Source of the DNA: Laceyella sacchari
GTDB lineage: Bacteria > Bacillota > Bacilli > Thermoactinomycetales > Thermoactinomycetaceae
Direction: 5' to 3'
DNA: 64,000 bases
Assembly (NCBI RefSeq): GCF_004343255.1
Contig: NZ_SMDD01000003.1
Coordinates: 582,127-646,126 of the forward strand
The translations under genes were made by a program, and so were the position numbers. Shown piece after piece: positions 16,058 to 25,395 of this stretch. The number at the start of each line of letters is the position of its first letter. Position 1 is the first letter of the stretch. The notes below the pieces were generated by a model. That model ran no database searches. It was not told the origin of the DNA and worked only from the letters and a program-made list of their open reading frames with translations.

Positions 16058-16852
16058 TTATGTTCGCACCAACTTGATGATCTCTGTCAACTTCTCGGGA
16101 TGACAGGCGATCAAGGAAGCGTCGGGATCGATGCCTTCAAACGCTTTGCCCCCATAATCGACGGTGACGGCACCCGCTTCACGGGCCAATAGCATTCCCG
16201 CATACATGTCGACCCCACCGGAACGGTACACCACCATGGCATCAATCTGCCCTTGTGCCAACAAGCTCCAAGCGATCCCAGGAGCCCAGAGGCGCAACAC
16301 CCGCTTACACCGTTGTTCCAAGGCTTGGCGCAAAGCCAAAGAGCGATCATCCCCCTGTACATGATGTCCCTGTACCCAGGCGACAGTGGGGCGCTTGAAC
16401 GATTGAGGTTCGATGGTTAGCGGTTTGCCGTTGACTGTTGCCCCTTCCCCTTTTACAGCAACATACAACCGTTCTAAATGCGAATCATAGATGACTCCCA
16501 ATACGGGCTCATTACGATAAAAACAGGTGATGCACACTGCATACACCGGCAATCCGATCGCATAGTTGTTGGTACCGTCCAGCGGATCGATCATCCAGGA
16601 CCAGTCGGGATCGTTCCCACCTTGCCAGCCAAACTCCTCACCCAAGATGCGGTGACTAGGAAACCGTTTCTTAATGCCAGACACAATCCATTCTTCCGCT
16701 TGGCGGTCAATCTCCGTCACAATGTCACCGTATTCCCCTTTGGCTTCGATCTCCTTGTCCTGGAGAAAAGCTTCCTTCGCCAATTTCCCTGCCGCAACCG
16801 CCAATTCTTCGGCAGCCGCGCGTGCCTCCTGTACCACTCGTTGCCACTCCAC
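16058..16852 (-). CDS. Inositol monophosphatase family protein
   Basis: A 264-residue enzyme of the Mg-dependent phosphatase family: GDIVTEIDRQAEEWI, ILGEEFGWQGG, the metal-binding WMIDPLDGTNNYAIGLP, and GGVDMYAGMLLAREAG. Substrates in the family include inositol phosphate, fructose bisphosphate and PAP. The reading frame extends upstream to 17065, but GTG at 16852 has GGAGG seven bases away and gives the usual length. It is immediately upstream of cobT, so co-transcription is likely although a functional link is not obvious. Confidence 0.85.
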   Translation of the reverse strand: MEWQRVVQEARAAAEELAVAAGKLAKEAFLQDKEIEAKGEYGDIVTEIDRQAEEWIVSGIKKRFPSHRILGEEFGWQGGNDPDWSWMIDPLDGTNNYAIGLPVYAVCITCFYRNEPVLGVIYDSHLERLYVAVKGEGATVNGKPLTIEPQSFKRPTVAWVQGHHVQGDDRSLALRQALEQRCKRVLRLWAPGIAWSLLAQGQIDAMVVYRSGGVDMYAGMLLAREAGAVTVDYGGKAFEGIDPDASLIACHPEKLTEIIKLVRT

Positions 16853-17061
16853 TTGATCGCCTCCTGTCAACAAACCGTTCACGCCTGACGACGCTGTATC
16901 CAGCATACTGGAGTAAATTTTCCCACTATTGCATGTCTGATGAATCGGCCAGCGGCTCCAAAACCATTTTCTCATTCGCTTCACTTGTACTTCGGTACTC
17001 TTCGAGAAAGATTTCTCTGCCGCTACTTCCCCATCAACTTGATTTGCCGGGCATACCCTGG

Positions 17062-17253
17062 TCAAGCTTGGCGTTGTTGGCTGCTTTTTACTATCATCAC
17101 GGCCATCCGGTACGTGTCCGCGTCGATCATCCCATACGCTTTCATTTCCCGCAATTCATCTAAGATTAACTCACAATCGCCGAGATGATCCCCGGTGTAA
17201 ATGACGGTTCCGAATTGCTTCAATAGCTTGCGCACATCCGCGAACGTCCGCAT
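17062..17253 (-). CDS. yqgQ: YqgQ family small protein
   Basis: A 63-residue protein matching B. subtilis YqgQ across its length (MRTFADVRKLLKQFGTVIYT, then LGDCELILDELREMKAYGMI). The family is a small three-helix fold often encoded beside glucokinase in Bacillus; its function is unknown, and the context here differs. The ATG at 17253 has GGGAGGG upstream; the earlier frame start at 17295 lacks a site. Confidence 0.85.
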   Translation of the reverse strand: MRTFADVRKLLKQFGTVIYTGDHLGDCELILDELREMKAYGMIDADTYRMAVMIVKSSQQRQA

Positions 17254-17310
17254 CAGATTCCCTCCCTTATGATACAATAGTTGCAACTCAACCAAGAAAG
17301 GTGTGTCCCC

Positions 17311-17691
17311 ATGTACCGATCATCATTCATTCCCATCAAACAATTAGCCGGTCAATTGATTTTGTCACAACGTCACAACCATTGGGGAGCCACCTTGACA
17401 ACCAAAGAGTTGATTTTTCAACGTCCCCATTTATCCTACCATATTTTTTTAGATGACATTTTGGGCCTGGTCCCCTATCCCCTGCAAACCAACCAGCGCG
17501 GAACCCACTCGGTGGTTGGCTGGCTCGAACCCAATCGGCACCGTGATTTTTACAAGCTATCCGTCGCCCGTCTTCATCTGGTCAACCGCCAAGGCGCATT
17601 CACCCAAGATACCGCGGACTTGATCATTCCCCTCAACAGCCGTTTTATCCATTTTTTGAGCCAAGTGACCAACTTAACGCTGTTGCCATAA
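17311..17691 (+). CDS. Hypothetical protein, 126 aa
   Basis: I do not recognise the family. It is a soluble, beta-rich-looking protein opening MYRSSFIPIKQLAGQLILSQ, with FLDDILGLVPYPL in the middle and a C-terminal FIHFLSQVTNLTLLP. The ATG at 17311 follows an AAAGGTG box. It is a single gene ended by the strong terminator at 17693-17734. Confidence 0.6.
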   Translation: MYRSSFIPIKQLAGQLILSQRHNHWGATLTTKELIFQRPHLSYHIFLDDILGLVPYPLQTNQRGTHSVVGWLEPNRHRDFYKLSVARLHLVNRQGAFTQDTADLIIPLNSRFIHFLSQVTNLTLLP

Positions 17692-17692
17692 T

Positions 17693-17734
17693 AAAAAGCC
17701 CCCCATGCCTGATGACGGAACAGGGGGGCTTTTT
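17693..17734. terminator. Bidirectional terminator between the 17311 gene and bioY
   Basis: 12-bp inverted repeat AAAAAGCCCCCC / GGGGGGCTTTTT with an 18-base loop, positioned between two convergent genes and T-rich on both strands. Confidence 0.9.
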
Positions 17735-17743
17735 ATTATGGGA

Positions 17744-18316
17744 TTATCCCTTCGACACGGGACGCAAAGCGGGAATCGCACGATACATCGCTTGCGCCAC
17801 AATGGCACCGACCACAGCTTTGGCGATGTCGCCAGGCAGGAAAATCAACAGACTTGCGCTCAACGTGCCCATGGTGAGGGGAAGGTTCAAGTACGTGACC
17901 ACCCAAGCGAATCCGATCGCATGTACCACTGCGACGCCTCCGACCAAGTGGGCCAAGATAAGCTGCCATAAGGCGATCTGCCCATGCCGCGCCATCTTCT
18001 GAACCATCCAACCAATCACGCAAACGGCTAACAGCCAACTGAAGACATACCCTCCGGTCGGCCCGACCAACTTAGCCAGCCCGCCTGTTCCTCCCGCCAT
18101 GACTGGTGCCCCGGCCGCGGTGAGGCCAATGAACACCGCCATGCTGATAACGCCCCGCTTGGCGCCTAAGAGAGAGCCTGCCAACATGACTACCAATGGT
18201 TGCAGGGTGATAGGAACCGGTCCTATCGGAATCTGAAATTGTCCGCTCACTGCCAACAATGCCGTGAACAATGCAATCCATGTCATGTCACGCACGGTCT
18301 GCCTGTTTTTGTCCAT
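17744..18316 (-). CDS. bioY: Biotin transporter substrate-binding subunit BioY
   Basis: A 190-residue protein with six hydrophobic segments and the BioY motifs GQFQIPIGPVPITLQPLVVM, GSLLGAKRG and GPTGGYVFSWLLAV. BioY is the S component of the biotin ECF transporter in the cytoplasmic membrane; the shared EcfA/EcfT module is not in this window. The promoter overlaps a BirA operator (18378-18409), so repression by biotin-loaded BirA is expected. Confidence 0.95.
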   Translation of the reverse strand: MDKNRQTVRDMTWIALFTALLAVSGQFQIPIGPVPITLQPLVVMLAGSLLGAKRGVISMAVFIGLTAAGAPVMAGGTGGLAKLVGPTGGYVFSWLLAVCVIGWMVQKMARHGQIALWQLILAHLVGGVAVVHAIGFAWVVTYLNLPLTMGTLSASLLIFLPGDIAKAVVGAIVAQAMYRAIPALRPVSKG

Positions 18317-18355
18317 CTTGCAGTCTCCTTAATAAATGACTATAAAATCATTTTT

Positions 18356-18384
18356 AGATTATAGCGTTCGGTTTATATTGTCAA
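18356..18384 (-). promoter_or_regulatory. bioY promoter
   Basis: Minus strand TTGACA (18379-18384), 17-base spacer, TAATCT (18356-18361); a TATAAT at 18358-18363 gives a 15-base spacer. The -35 lies inside the BirA operator. Confidence 0.75.
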
Positions 18385-18409
18385 CCAATTAACCTTTTCC
18401 CGTTTACAA
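18378..18409. promoter_or_regulatory. BirA operator upstream of bioY
   Basis: Plus strand TTGTCAACC, 14 bases, CGTTTACAA. This matches the published BirA consensus TTGTAAACC-N14/15-GGTTTACAA with two mismatches, and overlaps the -35 box. Confidence 0.85.
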
Positions 18410-18548
18410 ACAAACCTCACTTCGCCTCTCTGTGTGCTATCCCCATGCCAATTGATTCGCCTGTTTCCGGGCAAGCGCCTTGTCAGCGCGCAGGCGCGGA
18501 ACATAAGATATCCCATCCAGGTCAACAAGTGCTGAGGAGTGACCTTCT

Positions 18549-19265
<717 letters not shown>

Positions 19266-19278
19266 CCGCAAAAGCGAC

Positions 19279-19307
19279 AAACCACCTCGGCATATGCCGG
19301 GTGGTTT
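19279..19307 (+). terminator. Terminator of the HtrA-like gene
   Basis: Stem AAACCACC-CGGC / GCCG-GGTGGTTT with an ATAT loop and a single bulged T, followed by a T-rich stretch, fourteen bases after the stop. Confidence 0.75.
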
Positions 19308-19349
19308 GCATTTTGTTTCCTGGCGATTTCGTTGTTCAAATTTGTTTGT

Positions 19350-20510
19350 TTAAGCGTTTTTCATGCCGTCAATCAACACCCGAACCACTTCTGGACGGGA
19401 AAACTCCGGTGGCGGCATCGTTCCCTCGCGCAACATCTGTCTTACTTTTGTTCCTGACAGGATCACATGGTCTTCTTTGCCGTGCGGGCATGTTTTGTAT
19501 GAAGCCATTCCCGCGCACTTCTTGCAATAAAAGCTGTGTTCAAAAAACAGTGGGGTGATTCCCAATTCGTCAGGGGTAAACCGGCTAAAGATTTTTTGCG
19601 CATCATAAGTGCCATAATAATCTCCTACCCCCGCATGGTCGCGGCCGACGATGAAGTGGGTACAACCGTAGTTTTTGCGAGCCATCGCATGGAAGATGGC
19701 CTCACGTGGCCCGGCGTAACGCATGGCTGCCGGAAATACACCCAACATCACCCGGTCGCGCGGGTAGTAGTGTTCCAAAATCACTTCATAACTTTTTAAT
19801 CTCACATCAGCAGGGATATCATCCGACTTCGTCTGCCCTACCAGCGGATGCAAAAAGAGACCATCCACCGTTTCCAACGCCGCTTTTTGGATGTATTCAT
19901 GCGCCCGGTGCACAGGGTTGCGCGTCTGAAAGCCGACAACTTTCCGCCAGCCCCGCTCTTCAAACATTTTTCTCGTATCGGCGGGGTCATACGCATACTT
20001 CGCAAAAATGCCTTGATCCAATCTTTCCAGGAGCGTGATTTCCCCGCCTAGATACACGTTTGACTGCGCGGCCAACCGGGCAACCCCAGGATGGTTGCGA
20101 TCCACGGTCTGATACACTTTGCTCGCTTCCAACTCCGGATCCACTCTGTACACACTTTCCACGCGTACCACGGCCACAAGCGCTCCTGTTTCCGTCACCA
20201 GGGACACATACTCCGCTCGCTTAACTTCTGCCTCTTTCTCTTCCGGAACAGGCAAGGTAATAGGAATGCTCCATACCGTACCGTCAGCAAGCCGCATCTC
20301 GTCCCGAACGGTCTGATAATCCCGCTCATTGAGAAATCCTGTCAGCGGGGAAAACACGCCCGTTGCCAAGCAATGCAAGTCAGACAATGTCACTGCGCCG
20401 ACCGATATGGAGGGAAACGCCGCCGCCCTTTCTAACCATTTCTCTTTTTCTGCTCCTGTTGCAACACGTTGCACCAATCGTCCTCCGTGAGGGGCGATCA
20501 ATTCTGCCAT
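19350..20510 (-). CDS. sat: Sulfate adenylyltransferase
   Basis: A 386-residue ATP sulfurylase. It carries [14 protein letters not shown] in the N-terminal domain, the catalytic [20 protein letters not shown], and [20 protein letters not shown], plus a CxxC-type pair in [18 protein letters not shown]. It converts sulfate and ATP to APS. The ATG at 20510 has a GGGAG box. It is the last gene of the sulfate-assimilation operon. No APS kinase (CysC) gene is present here, consistent with direct APS reduction. Confidence 0.95.
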   Translation of the reverse strand: MAELIAPHGGRLVQRVATGAEKEKWLERAAAFPSISVGAVTLSDLHCLATGVFSPLTGFLNERDYQTVRDEMRLADGTVWSIPITLPVPEEKEAEVKRAEYVSLVTETGALVAVVRVESVYRVDPELEASKVYQTVDRNHPGVARLAAQSNVYLGGEITLLERLDQGIFAKYAYDPADTRKMFEERGWRKVVGFQTRNPVHRAHEYIQKAALETVDGLFLHPLVGQTKSDDIPADVRLKSYEVILEHYYPRDRVMLGVFPAAMRYAGPREAIFHAMARKNYGCTHFIVGRDHAGVGDYYGTYDAQKIFSRFTPDELGITPLFFEHSFYCKKCAGMASYKTCPHGKEDHVILSGTKVRQMLREGTMPPPEFSRPEVVRVLIDGMKNA

Positions 20511-20597
20511 GCTTTCGTCTCCCTTCACACCATCTTGATTCCTGTAACAAACTCCAAGTGCACCTGACCGAATGAAGCATGCATCGCACCCGCGCGC

Positions 20598-20968
20598 TTA
20601 AGGTGAGAAAAAAGGCATGAACCACATCGGTTCCACCAATTTCGCCGCCGCGAGTGACTTGCTGGAAAGCAAGATTGCCATAAACTGCGTCCCGCTGCCA
20701 AGCGATGTCAGACCCACCAACAAACCGCCTGGAACGCTTCCTTTGGCCAGGCGCCAACAATGCTCCAATCGACTGTCTTCCGGCGGAAATGCTGAAATCT
20801 CTCCACCACTTTGGTCACTGCTGCTTATATCAAGTCCGTCCCCACTGCCATCGTCGGTGAAAAGCCATACAGCAAGATGAGTAGCGGTGTCATCAGAAGC
20901 CCCCCACCCATTCCCGCCAAGCCCACAAGCAAACCGACGATGAATCCAGTGAAGGAGACTGTCAACAT
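20598..20968 (-). pseudogene. Decayed TauE/SafE sulfite exporter
   Basis: The first third reads as a TauE/SafE family membrane protein (GFIVGLLVGLAGMGGGLLMT, then SPTMAVGTDLI). A TAA then interrupts the frame; the following codons still encode family-like sequence (AAVTKVVERFQHFRRKTVDW). A frameshift moves the rest (KGSVPGGLLVGLTSLGSGTQ) to another frame, and much of the C-terminus is missing. The ATG overlaps the cysH stop by one base, so it was once translationally coupled to the sulfur operon as a sulfite or sulfonate exporter. Confidence 0.8.
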
Positions 20969-21696
20969 TACTCGCTTTGCGAGACGTGCAACCCGCATTC
21001 CGTTTTGGCAGACCCGGCCCATCTGCCCGCGCGCGGATCTTCACCCGGTTTCACTTGCCGGGTGCATGGCTGGCAACCAATACTCGGATACTGTTGGTCG
21101 TGTAATGGGTTGTACGGAATATCATGAGCGAAGATATAGTTCCACACCTGTTTTTCATTCCAAAAGGCCAAAGGATTCAATTTGACCATGCCAAAGGCTT
21201 TATCCCATTCAATTACTTCCGCATGCGCTCGCGTGGGCGACTGTTCGCGACGGATGCCGGTGATCCACCCTTGATAGCCGGTCAGGAATTTTCTCAGCGG
21301 CTCCACCTTGCGCAATTTGCAACACAAGTCGGGATCGCGTTTCCAAAGCTCAGCACCGTAGTGCTCCTGTTGTTCTTCCAACGTCAGTGCCGGCGCAACA
21401 CGAATAAATTCTTTCCGGTAACGCTCGCTCAAGCGGTCGCGCACCTGATATGTCTCCGCAAAGTGCAAGTCAGTGTCCAAATAAAAAATATCTAGTTCAG
21501 GATTTACCTTCAGCGCCATATCCACCAGCGCCACATCCTCATAACCGAAACTACAAGCCAGCGTGATCGCTTTGACTCCAATCTCTTCTACGCCGAAACG
21601 GATGATTTCTTCCGGATGTTTCGTCCGCAACTCTTCTTGCAAACTCTTCAGCCGCGTTTCATCCAACACCGCTTGTTGCAACAGCTGTTTTTCCAT
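20968..21696 (-). CDS. cysH: APS/PAPS reductase CysH
   Basis: A 242-residue reductase with ITLACSFGYEDVALVDMALK (PP-loop-like), FYLDTDLHFAETY, the Cys pair in RDPDLCCKLRKVEPL, and GCQPCTRQVKPGED followed by KTECGLH. The CC...CxxC set binds a [4Fe-4S] cluster and marks the bacterial type that reduces APS directly; the ECGLH Cys is catalytic. The ATG at 21696 has AGGAGG eight bases away. It lies 66 bases downstream of the DUF3906 gene. Confidence 0.93.
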   Translation of the reverse strand: MEKQLLQQAVLDETRLKSLQEELRTKHPEEIIRFGVEEIGVKAITLACSFGYEDVALVDMALKVNPELDIFYLDTDLHFAETYQVRDRLSERYRKEFIRVAPALTLEEQQEHYGAELWKRDPDLCCKLRKVEPLRKFLTGYQGWITGIRREQSPTRAHAEVIEWDKAFGMVKLNPLAFWNEKQVWNYIFAHDIPYNPLHDQQYPSIGCQPCTRQVKPGEDPRAGRWAGSAKTECGLHVSQSE

Positions 21697-21762
21697 TTTC
21701 ATTCCTCCTCACCCATTCCATATATGTCTGGTTGCACGGTTTGATCACATATCAGACCAATT

Positions 21763-21984
21763 TCAGCCGTTGGACGACAAGACGTAACCAGAACCCGGGC
21801 GAACTCTCTTTTTCTCTTCCAGTGTCCATTCCCTCACATCTGGTGTGGCTATGAGATAACGCTCCAATTCCTTTTCCGCATGGGTGAAAGCTTGCTCATC
21901 GCCCGTCGACAACACCACCACCGCATGGGTGTCACCGTTTTTCAGTTCAGCCTTCAACCGGTATAAGTACAATTCCTGGCTCAT
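21763..21984 (-). CDS. DUF3906 family protein
   Basis: A 73-residue soluble protein (MSQELYLYRLKAELKNGDTH at the start, EWTLEEKKRVRPGSGYVL near the end) that fits DUF3906, a short Bacillales family of unknown function. Its ATG overlaps the stop of the siroheme reductase gene (ATGA), so it is translationally coupled and may act with sulfite reduction. Partner role is inference. Confidence 0.75.
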   Translation of the reverse strand: MSQELYLYRLKAELKNGDTHAVVVLSTGDEQAFTHAEKELERYLIATPDVREWTLEEKKRVRPGSGYVLSSNG

Positions 21985-23609
21985 ACTGACGGCACCACCC
22001 GTTCACAAATGCGATCCAGCTCTGCTTGGCACGCCTCTATGCCAACTCGCTCGATAAACTGTGTAAACCGTTCTCCGGCCTGTCTTTGTTCCTTATAGAA
22101 CAGAACAAGCTCTTTCAGCACCGGAGCTACATGCTCTTTGGCCACACGCCCTTTGAGCGGAGTGTTGAACTTCCCTGCTCCGAACAGATGACCGCCGACG
22201 GAGATTTGGTAAGACTCGACCATCCCTTGGGCTGTTTTGCTTTTGCCACCCATCAAGCCGATGTCGGCGATTTGCTGTTGTCCGCAGGAGTTGGGGCATC
22301 CATTGACATGAATCCGGATCGGGGTATCCAATTCCACATGCTCATCCAGATACCGCGCCACTTCTCGCATCAACTCTTTCGTCTCTGTGAGCGCCAAGTT
22401 GCAAAACTCATTGCCGGTGCAGGACACGGCGTGGCCTTCAAACGGTTTTGGCGACGGGCTCAACCGCTTCAAGAGCGGCTCCTCGAGCAAGGCTGCTACC
22501 TTCTCATCAGGCACATCGGAGATGATAATGTTTTGCGTGTTGACTGTGCGCAATGTGCCCGAGCCATAACGATCAGCCAAATCAGCCAACGCTGTGAATT
22601 CTTCCGCCGAAGTCCGGCCGACCGGAATACTCAACCCCACATAGGAGAGGCCCGCTTGTTTTTGCGGATGCACTCCGGTGAAATATCCTGCATTCCAGCC
22701 AACGATCCGATCTTCCCCGCGCGTCGGGTAGGTGCCGATCTCGCCGGACAACACCTCCAAAAATTTCTCCGGGCCCCAGTCGGCAACCAAGAATTTCAGG
22801 CGGGAGCGGTGTCGTTTTTGTCGATATCCATAATCGCGGAACACTTTGGTCACACCCACGGCTACATCCACCACTTGCTCCGGTCGGACAAATATATCCA
22901 ATTGTTGTGCCAAATGCGGACGGTTGGACAAGCCGCCGCCCACCCAAACATGGAATCCAACCACTTCTTCCCCATCTATTTCTTTGACTGCGGGAGTGAA
23001 CGCAAGATCATTGATCTGCGCATGGGCAGGATTATAAATGCTTGCCGAAACCGAAATTTTGTACTTGCGCGGCAGGTTGGAAAACTCTCTGTTCAGCAAA
23101 AAAGTCTTCTCCAACTCAGCCACAATCGGCCGGGTATCAATCAATTCATTGGGATCGATGCCCGCCAGCGGATTGCCAATAATGGTCCGTGGGCAATCTC
23201 CACACGCTTCGTATGAATGGAGGCCTACTTCGCCTAAACGGTCGAACATCTCCGGCAGATTTTCCACCCGTAACCAATGGTATTGAATGGCCTGCCGCGT
23301 CGTCACATCGATCAAACCACGTCCGAACCGTTCAGAGAGCTCCGCGATGACTCTCGCTTGACGGCTGTTTAAGATGCCGGTGGGAATGCGAACCCGCATC
23401 ATGAAGTAACCGTCAGATTTTGGGCGCTGTTGATATATGCCCGCCCATTTGAACAAGGCGAATTTCTCCTCCGGAATGGAGGCAAATCCCTGTTTGGCGT
23501 AAACTTCTCTGATCTCGTCGATGATGTCGAGCCCATCCTGTCTCAATTTCAATTGCTCTACTGAGTTTAGTTTGTCTGCTTGTTCAGCCCACTTCCATTC
23601 TACCGTCAT
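21981..23609 (-). CDS. Ferredoxin-type sulfite/nitrite reductase (siroheme, Fe4S4)
   Basis: A 542-residue reductase with two ferredoxin-like halves. The siroheme-[4Fe-4S] ligands are visible as SCTGNEFCNLALTETK and HVNGCPNSCGQQQIADIG; DVTTRQAIQYHWLRVENLPE and EACGDCPRTIIGNPLAG are further family blocks. Sequence alone does not separate sulfite from nitrite reductases, but the neighbours cysH and sat point to sulfite to sulfide. The ATG at 23609 has AAAGGGAG eight bases away; the GTG at 23618 lies in the box. First gene of the operon. Confidence 0.88.
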   Translation of the reverse strand: MTVEWKWAEQADKLNSVEQLKLRQDGLDIIDEIREVYAKQGFASIPEEKFALFKWAGIYQQRPKSDGYFMMRVRIPTGILNSRQARVIAELSERFGRGLIDVTTRQAIQYHWLRVENLPEMFDRLGEVGLHSYEACGDCPRTIIGNPLAGIDPNELIDTRPIVAELEKTFLLNREFSNLPRKYKISVSASIYNPAHAQINDLAFTPAVKEIDGEEVVGFHVWVGGGLSNRPHLAQQLDIFVRPEQVVDVAVGVTKVFRDYGYRQKRHRSRLKFLVADWGPEKFLEVLSGEIGTYPTRGEDRIVGWNAGYFTGVHPQKQAGLSYVGLSIPVGRTSAEEFTALADLADRYGSGTLRTVNTQNIIISDVPDEKVAALLEEPLLKRLSPSPKPFEGHAVSCTGNEFCNLALTETKELMREVARYLDEHVELDTPIRIHVNGCPNSCGQQQIADIGLMGGKSKTAQGMVESYQISVGGHLFGAGKFNTPLKGRVAKEHVAPVLKELVLFYKEQRQAGERFTQFIERVGIEACQAELDRICERVVPSV

Positions 23610-23706
23610 GGCAGTCACTCCCTTTGCCCAATTTCCCCCGTGTTAACAGACAACCCACGCTTTCCTCCAGCGTCTGCTCATGCAAAACAGGTATTCCATA
23701 TACATT

Positions 23707-23720
23707 AACTCGGAATTAAG
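23707..23720. promoter_or_regulatory. Possible CymR-type half-site
   Basis: Between the predicted -10 and the start of the sulfur operon lies AACTCGGAATTAAG, with an opposing TTCC about 20 bases further in. CymR sites in Bacillus contain GGAATTAT-like halves. Weak, by-eye match. Confidence 0.25.
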
Positions 23721-23732
23721 TACACTGCTTTA

Positions 23733-23761
23733 AGAATAAAATAGATAACTAATACAGTCAA
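23733..23761 (-). promoter_or_regulatory. Sigma-A promoter of the sulfur operon
   Basis: Minus strand TTGACT (23756-23761), 17-base spacer, TATTCT (23733-23738). It leaves a 5' leader of about 115 bases before the reductase start. I see no S-box or T-box in that leader. The rest of 23762-24037 holds nothing I can name except the ytoQ ribosome site AAGGAGG. Confidence 0.65.
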
Positions 23762-24037
23762 TCATTTTTATTCAATTCTTACATCATAACCCAAGTTAGA
23801 TGATCGGGTTTATTAAAATTTGACCGAACCTCCCTGTTGATACGATCCATTCATTTTCGATTGTAAGAAGCTTTTTTTCACCAATGTTCTGCCAACCCTT
23901 CCTCTTCACTTGTTCCGATTCACGGCAAACCCATTTATCGCAGAACGCTCATTTGATACACTTTAGTTTGTGGCCCGCCCACACGGAGCCGCCATGTAAA
24001 ACACATTCCCCCGTGGGAATCAAGGAGGCGTTTTGCT

Positions 24038-24481
24038 ATGGAATTGATCGTATATTTGGCTGGGCAGATTCACGATGATTGGCGGGAACAATTGCGTCAA
24101 GGCGCGCAAGCCCGCAACCTCCCCATCCGCTTCAAAGGGCCGCAAGAAAACCATGACCTCTCCGATGCAATCGGCGAACGCATCAAAGGAACGCAACCAA
24201 ATGCTGTGTATCGCGACCATGTCGCTTCAGAAGTGAATAACCTGCGTACACGGGTTTGGATGCAAAAAGCCGACATTGTGATCGCACTGTTCGGTGAAAA
24301 ATACCGGCAATGGAACACGGCCATGGATGCATCTATGGCTTTGGCTTTAAATAAGCCATTGATTCTCATCCGGCCAGAAAGTCTGCACCATCCGCTCAAA
24401 GAACTCGCCCAACGCGCGCAACTGGTCGTCGAGACCCCTGAACAAGCTTTGGACGCCTTGGCCTATCTCTTTGAAGAGTAA
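24038..24481 (+). CDS. ytoQ: YtoQ family protein
   Basis: A 147-residue protein opening MELIVYLAGQIHDDWREQLR, with KGPQENHDLSDAIGERIKGT and VWMQKADIVIALFGEKYRQW, which matches YtoQ, related to the nucleoside 2-deoxyribosyltransferase-like Rossmann fold. The catalytic activity of YtoQ is not established. An AAGGAGG box precedes the ATG at 24038. It is a single gene closed by the terminator at 24481. Confidence 0.85.
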   Translation: MELIVYLAGQIHDDWREQLRQGAQARNLPIRFKGPQENHDLSDAIGERIKGTQPNAVYRDHVASEVNNLRTRVWMQKADIVIALFGEKYRQWNTAMDASMALALNKPLILIRPESLHHPLKELAQRAQLVVETPEQALDALAYLFEE

Positions 24482-24507
24482 AGGACTCCGCTTTGTTGGA
24501 GTCCTTT
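24481..24507 (+). terminator. Terminator of ytoQ
   Basis: Stem GGACTCC / GGAGTCC with an 8-base loop followed by TTT; it starts at the stop codon. Confidence 0.8.
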
Positions 24508-24516
24508 CATCCACAG

Positions 24517-24542
24517 AAAAAACCAGGCGCCTTTCCGCCCGG
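24517..24542 (-). terminator. Terminator of the cwlJ-gerQ operon
   Basis: On the minus strand CCGGGCG / CGCCTGG pairs over 7 bp (one G-U) with a 6-base loop and is followed by six T residues, 29 bases after the gerQ stop. Confidence 0.7.
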
Positions 24543-24571
24543 CTTGCCATCGTTCCATTTCACACATTCCC

Positions 24572-24871
24572 CTATGCTTCCGCCAATCGCGCTGGTTGAT
24601 CCTCAAATACCACATAATCCAAATTGATGTTTAAAAACATCATGTCCCGGCCAGAATTCTGTTCCCGGATCATGAAATAATCCCGGCCCACTTGGCGCAA
24701 CACCCCCGAGAATGTCACATCCCGCCACTGTTGGCTACCATCATAAGTCAAAAACACCGTGATTCGTCTTCCCACATTGGCTTGCATCAAATCTTCCGAA
24801 AACCGCCGCTCCTGCCGCCGCTGCGACACATTGGCATCCATGCCCATAACATATGGATAAGACCAGTACAT
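24572..24871 (-). CDS. gerQ: Spore coat protein GerQ
   Basis: A 99-residue protein with a short Tyr-rich head (MYWSYPYVMGMDANVS) and the GerQ domain QANVGRRITVFLTYDGSQQW ... GRDYFMIREQNSGRDMMFLN. GerQ is a coat protein that localises the hydrolase CwlJ and is cross-linked by transglutaminase in Bacillus spores. The ATG at 24871 is eight bases from AGGAGG; the GTG at 24877 is too close. It follows cwlJ by 12 bases, the same arrangement as the Bacillus cwlJ-gerQ operon. Confidence 0.92.
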   Translation of the reverse strand: MYWSYPYVMGMDANVSQRRQERRFSEDLMQANVGRRITVFLTYDGSQQWRDVTFSGVLRQVGRDYFMIREQNSGRDMMFLNINLDYVVFEDQPARLAEA

Positions 24872-24883
24872 CTCCACCGCCTC

Positions 24884-25312
24884 CTAAAAACTGAATACTT
24901 TGGGGCAATCCGATTGGCTCGGTATATAAAAGCAATGGCTTTTATAACGCCCGGCGTTAACTTGGTTGAACCATCGGGCCGGGCATGCTCCCGGTGGCTC
25001 GAAAAACCACAAAGCATACCGTCCTGGGGTGAACCGCTGGCCGCGAACGACTTGTCGGGCCAGCCGGATGTCCTGTTGGCGCGCCGCTTGGTAGAAATAA
25101 GGCTTTTGCACTGCTTCAAACCCGCCCGGAGATTGAAACACCATGTCCTGGACCGAGCGTAGCCCCTCAAAATCGAGACAATCGGCCAACACCCGGTTCA
25201 CGCCCACATTGCCCACATTCAACATACCAAGTTTCCCGTCTCCTTCTGCTTCCGCCCGCATCAACCGGGCCAACAACTTGACATCTTTTTCCCGCGCGTT
25301 GATGATGGCCAT
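24884..25312 (-). CDS. cwlJ: Spore cortex-lytic cell wall hydrolase CwlJ
   Basis: A 142-residue Hydrolase_2 (SleB catalytic) domain without signal peptide, as in CwlJ. The catalytic Glu lies in LLARLMRAEAEGDGKLGMLN, and FQSPGGFEAVQKPYFYQAA and ARWFNQVNAGRYKSHCFY are conserved. CwlJ is made in the mother cell, sits in the coat and degrades cortex during Ca-DPA-triggered germination. Immediately upstream of gerQ. Confidence 0.92.
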   Translation of the reverse strand: MAIINAREKDVKLLARLMRAEAEGDGKLGMLNVGNVGVNRVLADCLDFEGLRSVQDMVFQSPGGFEAVQKPYFYQAARQQDIRLARQVVRGQRFTPGRYALWFFEPPGACPARWFNQVNAGRYKSHCFYIPSQSDCPKVFSF

Positions 25313-25395
25313 ACCATCCCCCCTGAGGTAAAAATATGTGGCCCCTTGTCAAAAAAGAACATCAAATGTTTGGAAGCGGAGTCGACGGGTTCGGA

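Noticed and set aside
24097..24399. Long reading frames opposite many genes (for example opposite ytoQ, nirA, hom and nadA)
   Set aside because: They are antisense shadows without family motifs or ribosome sites.
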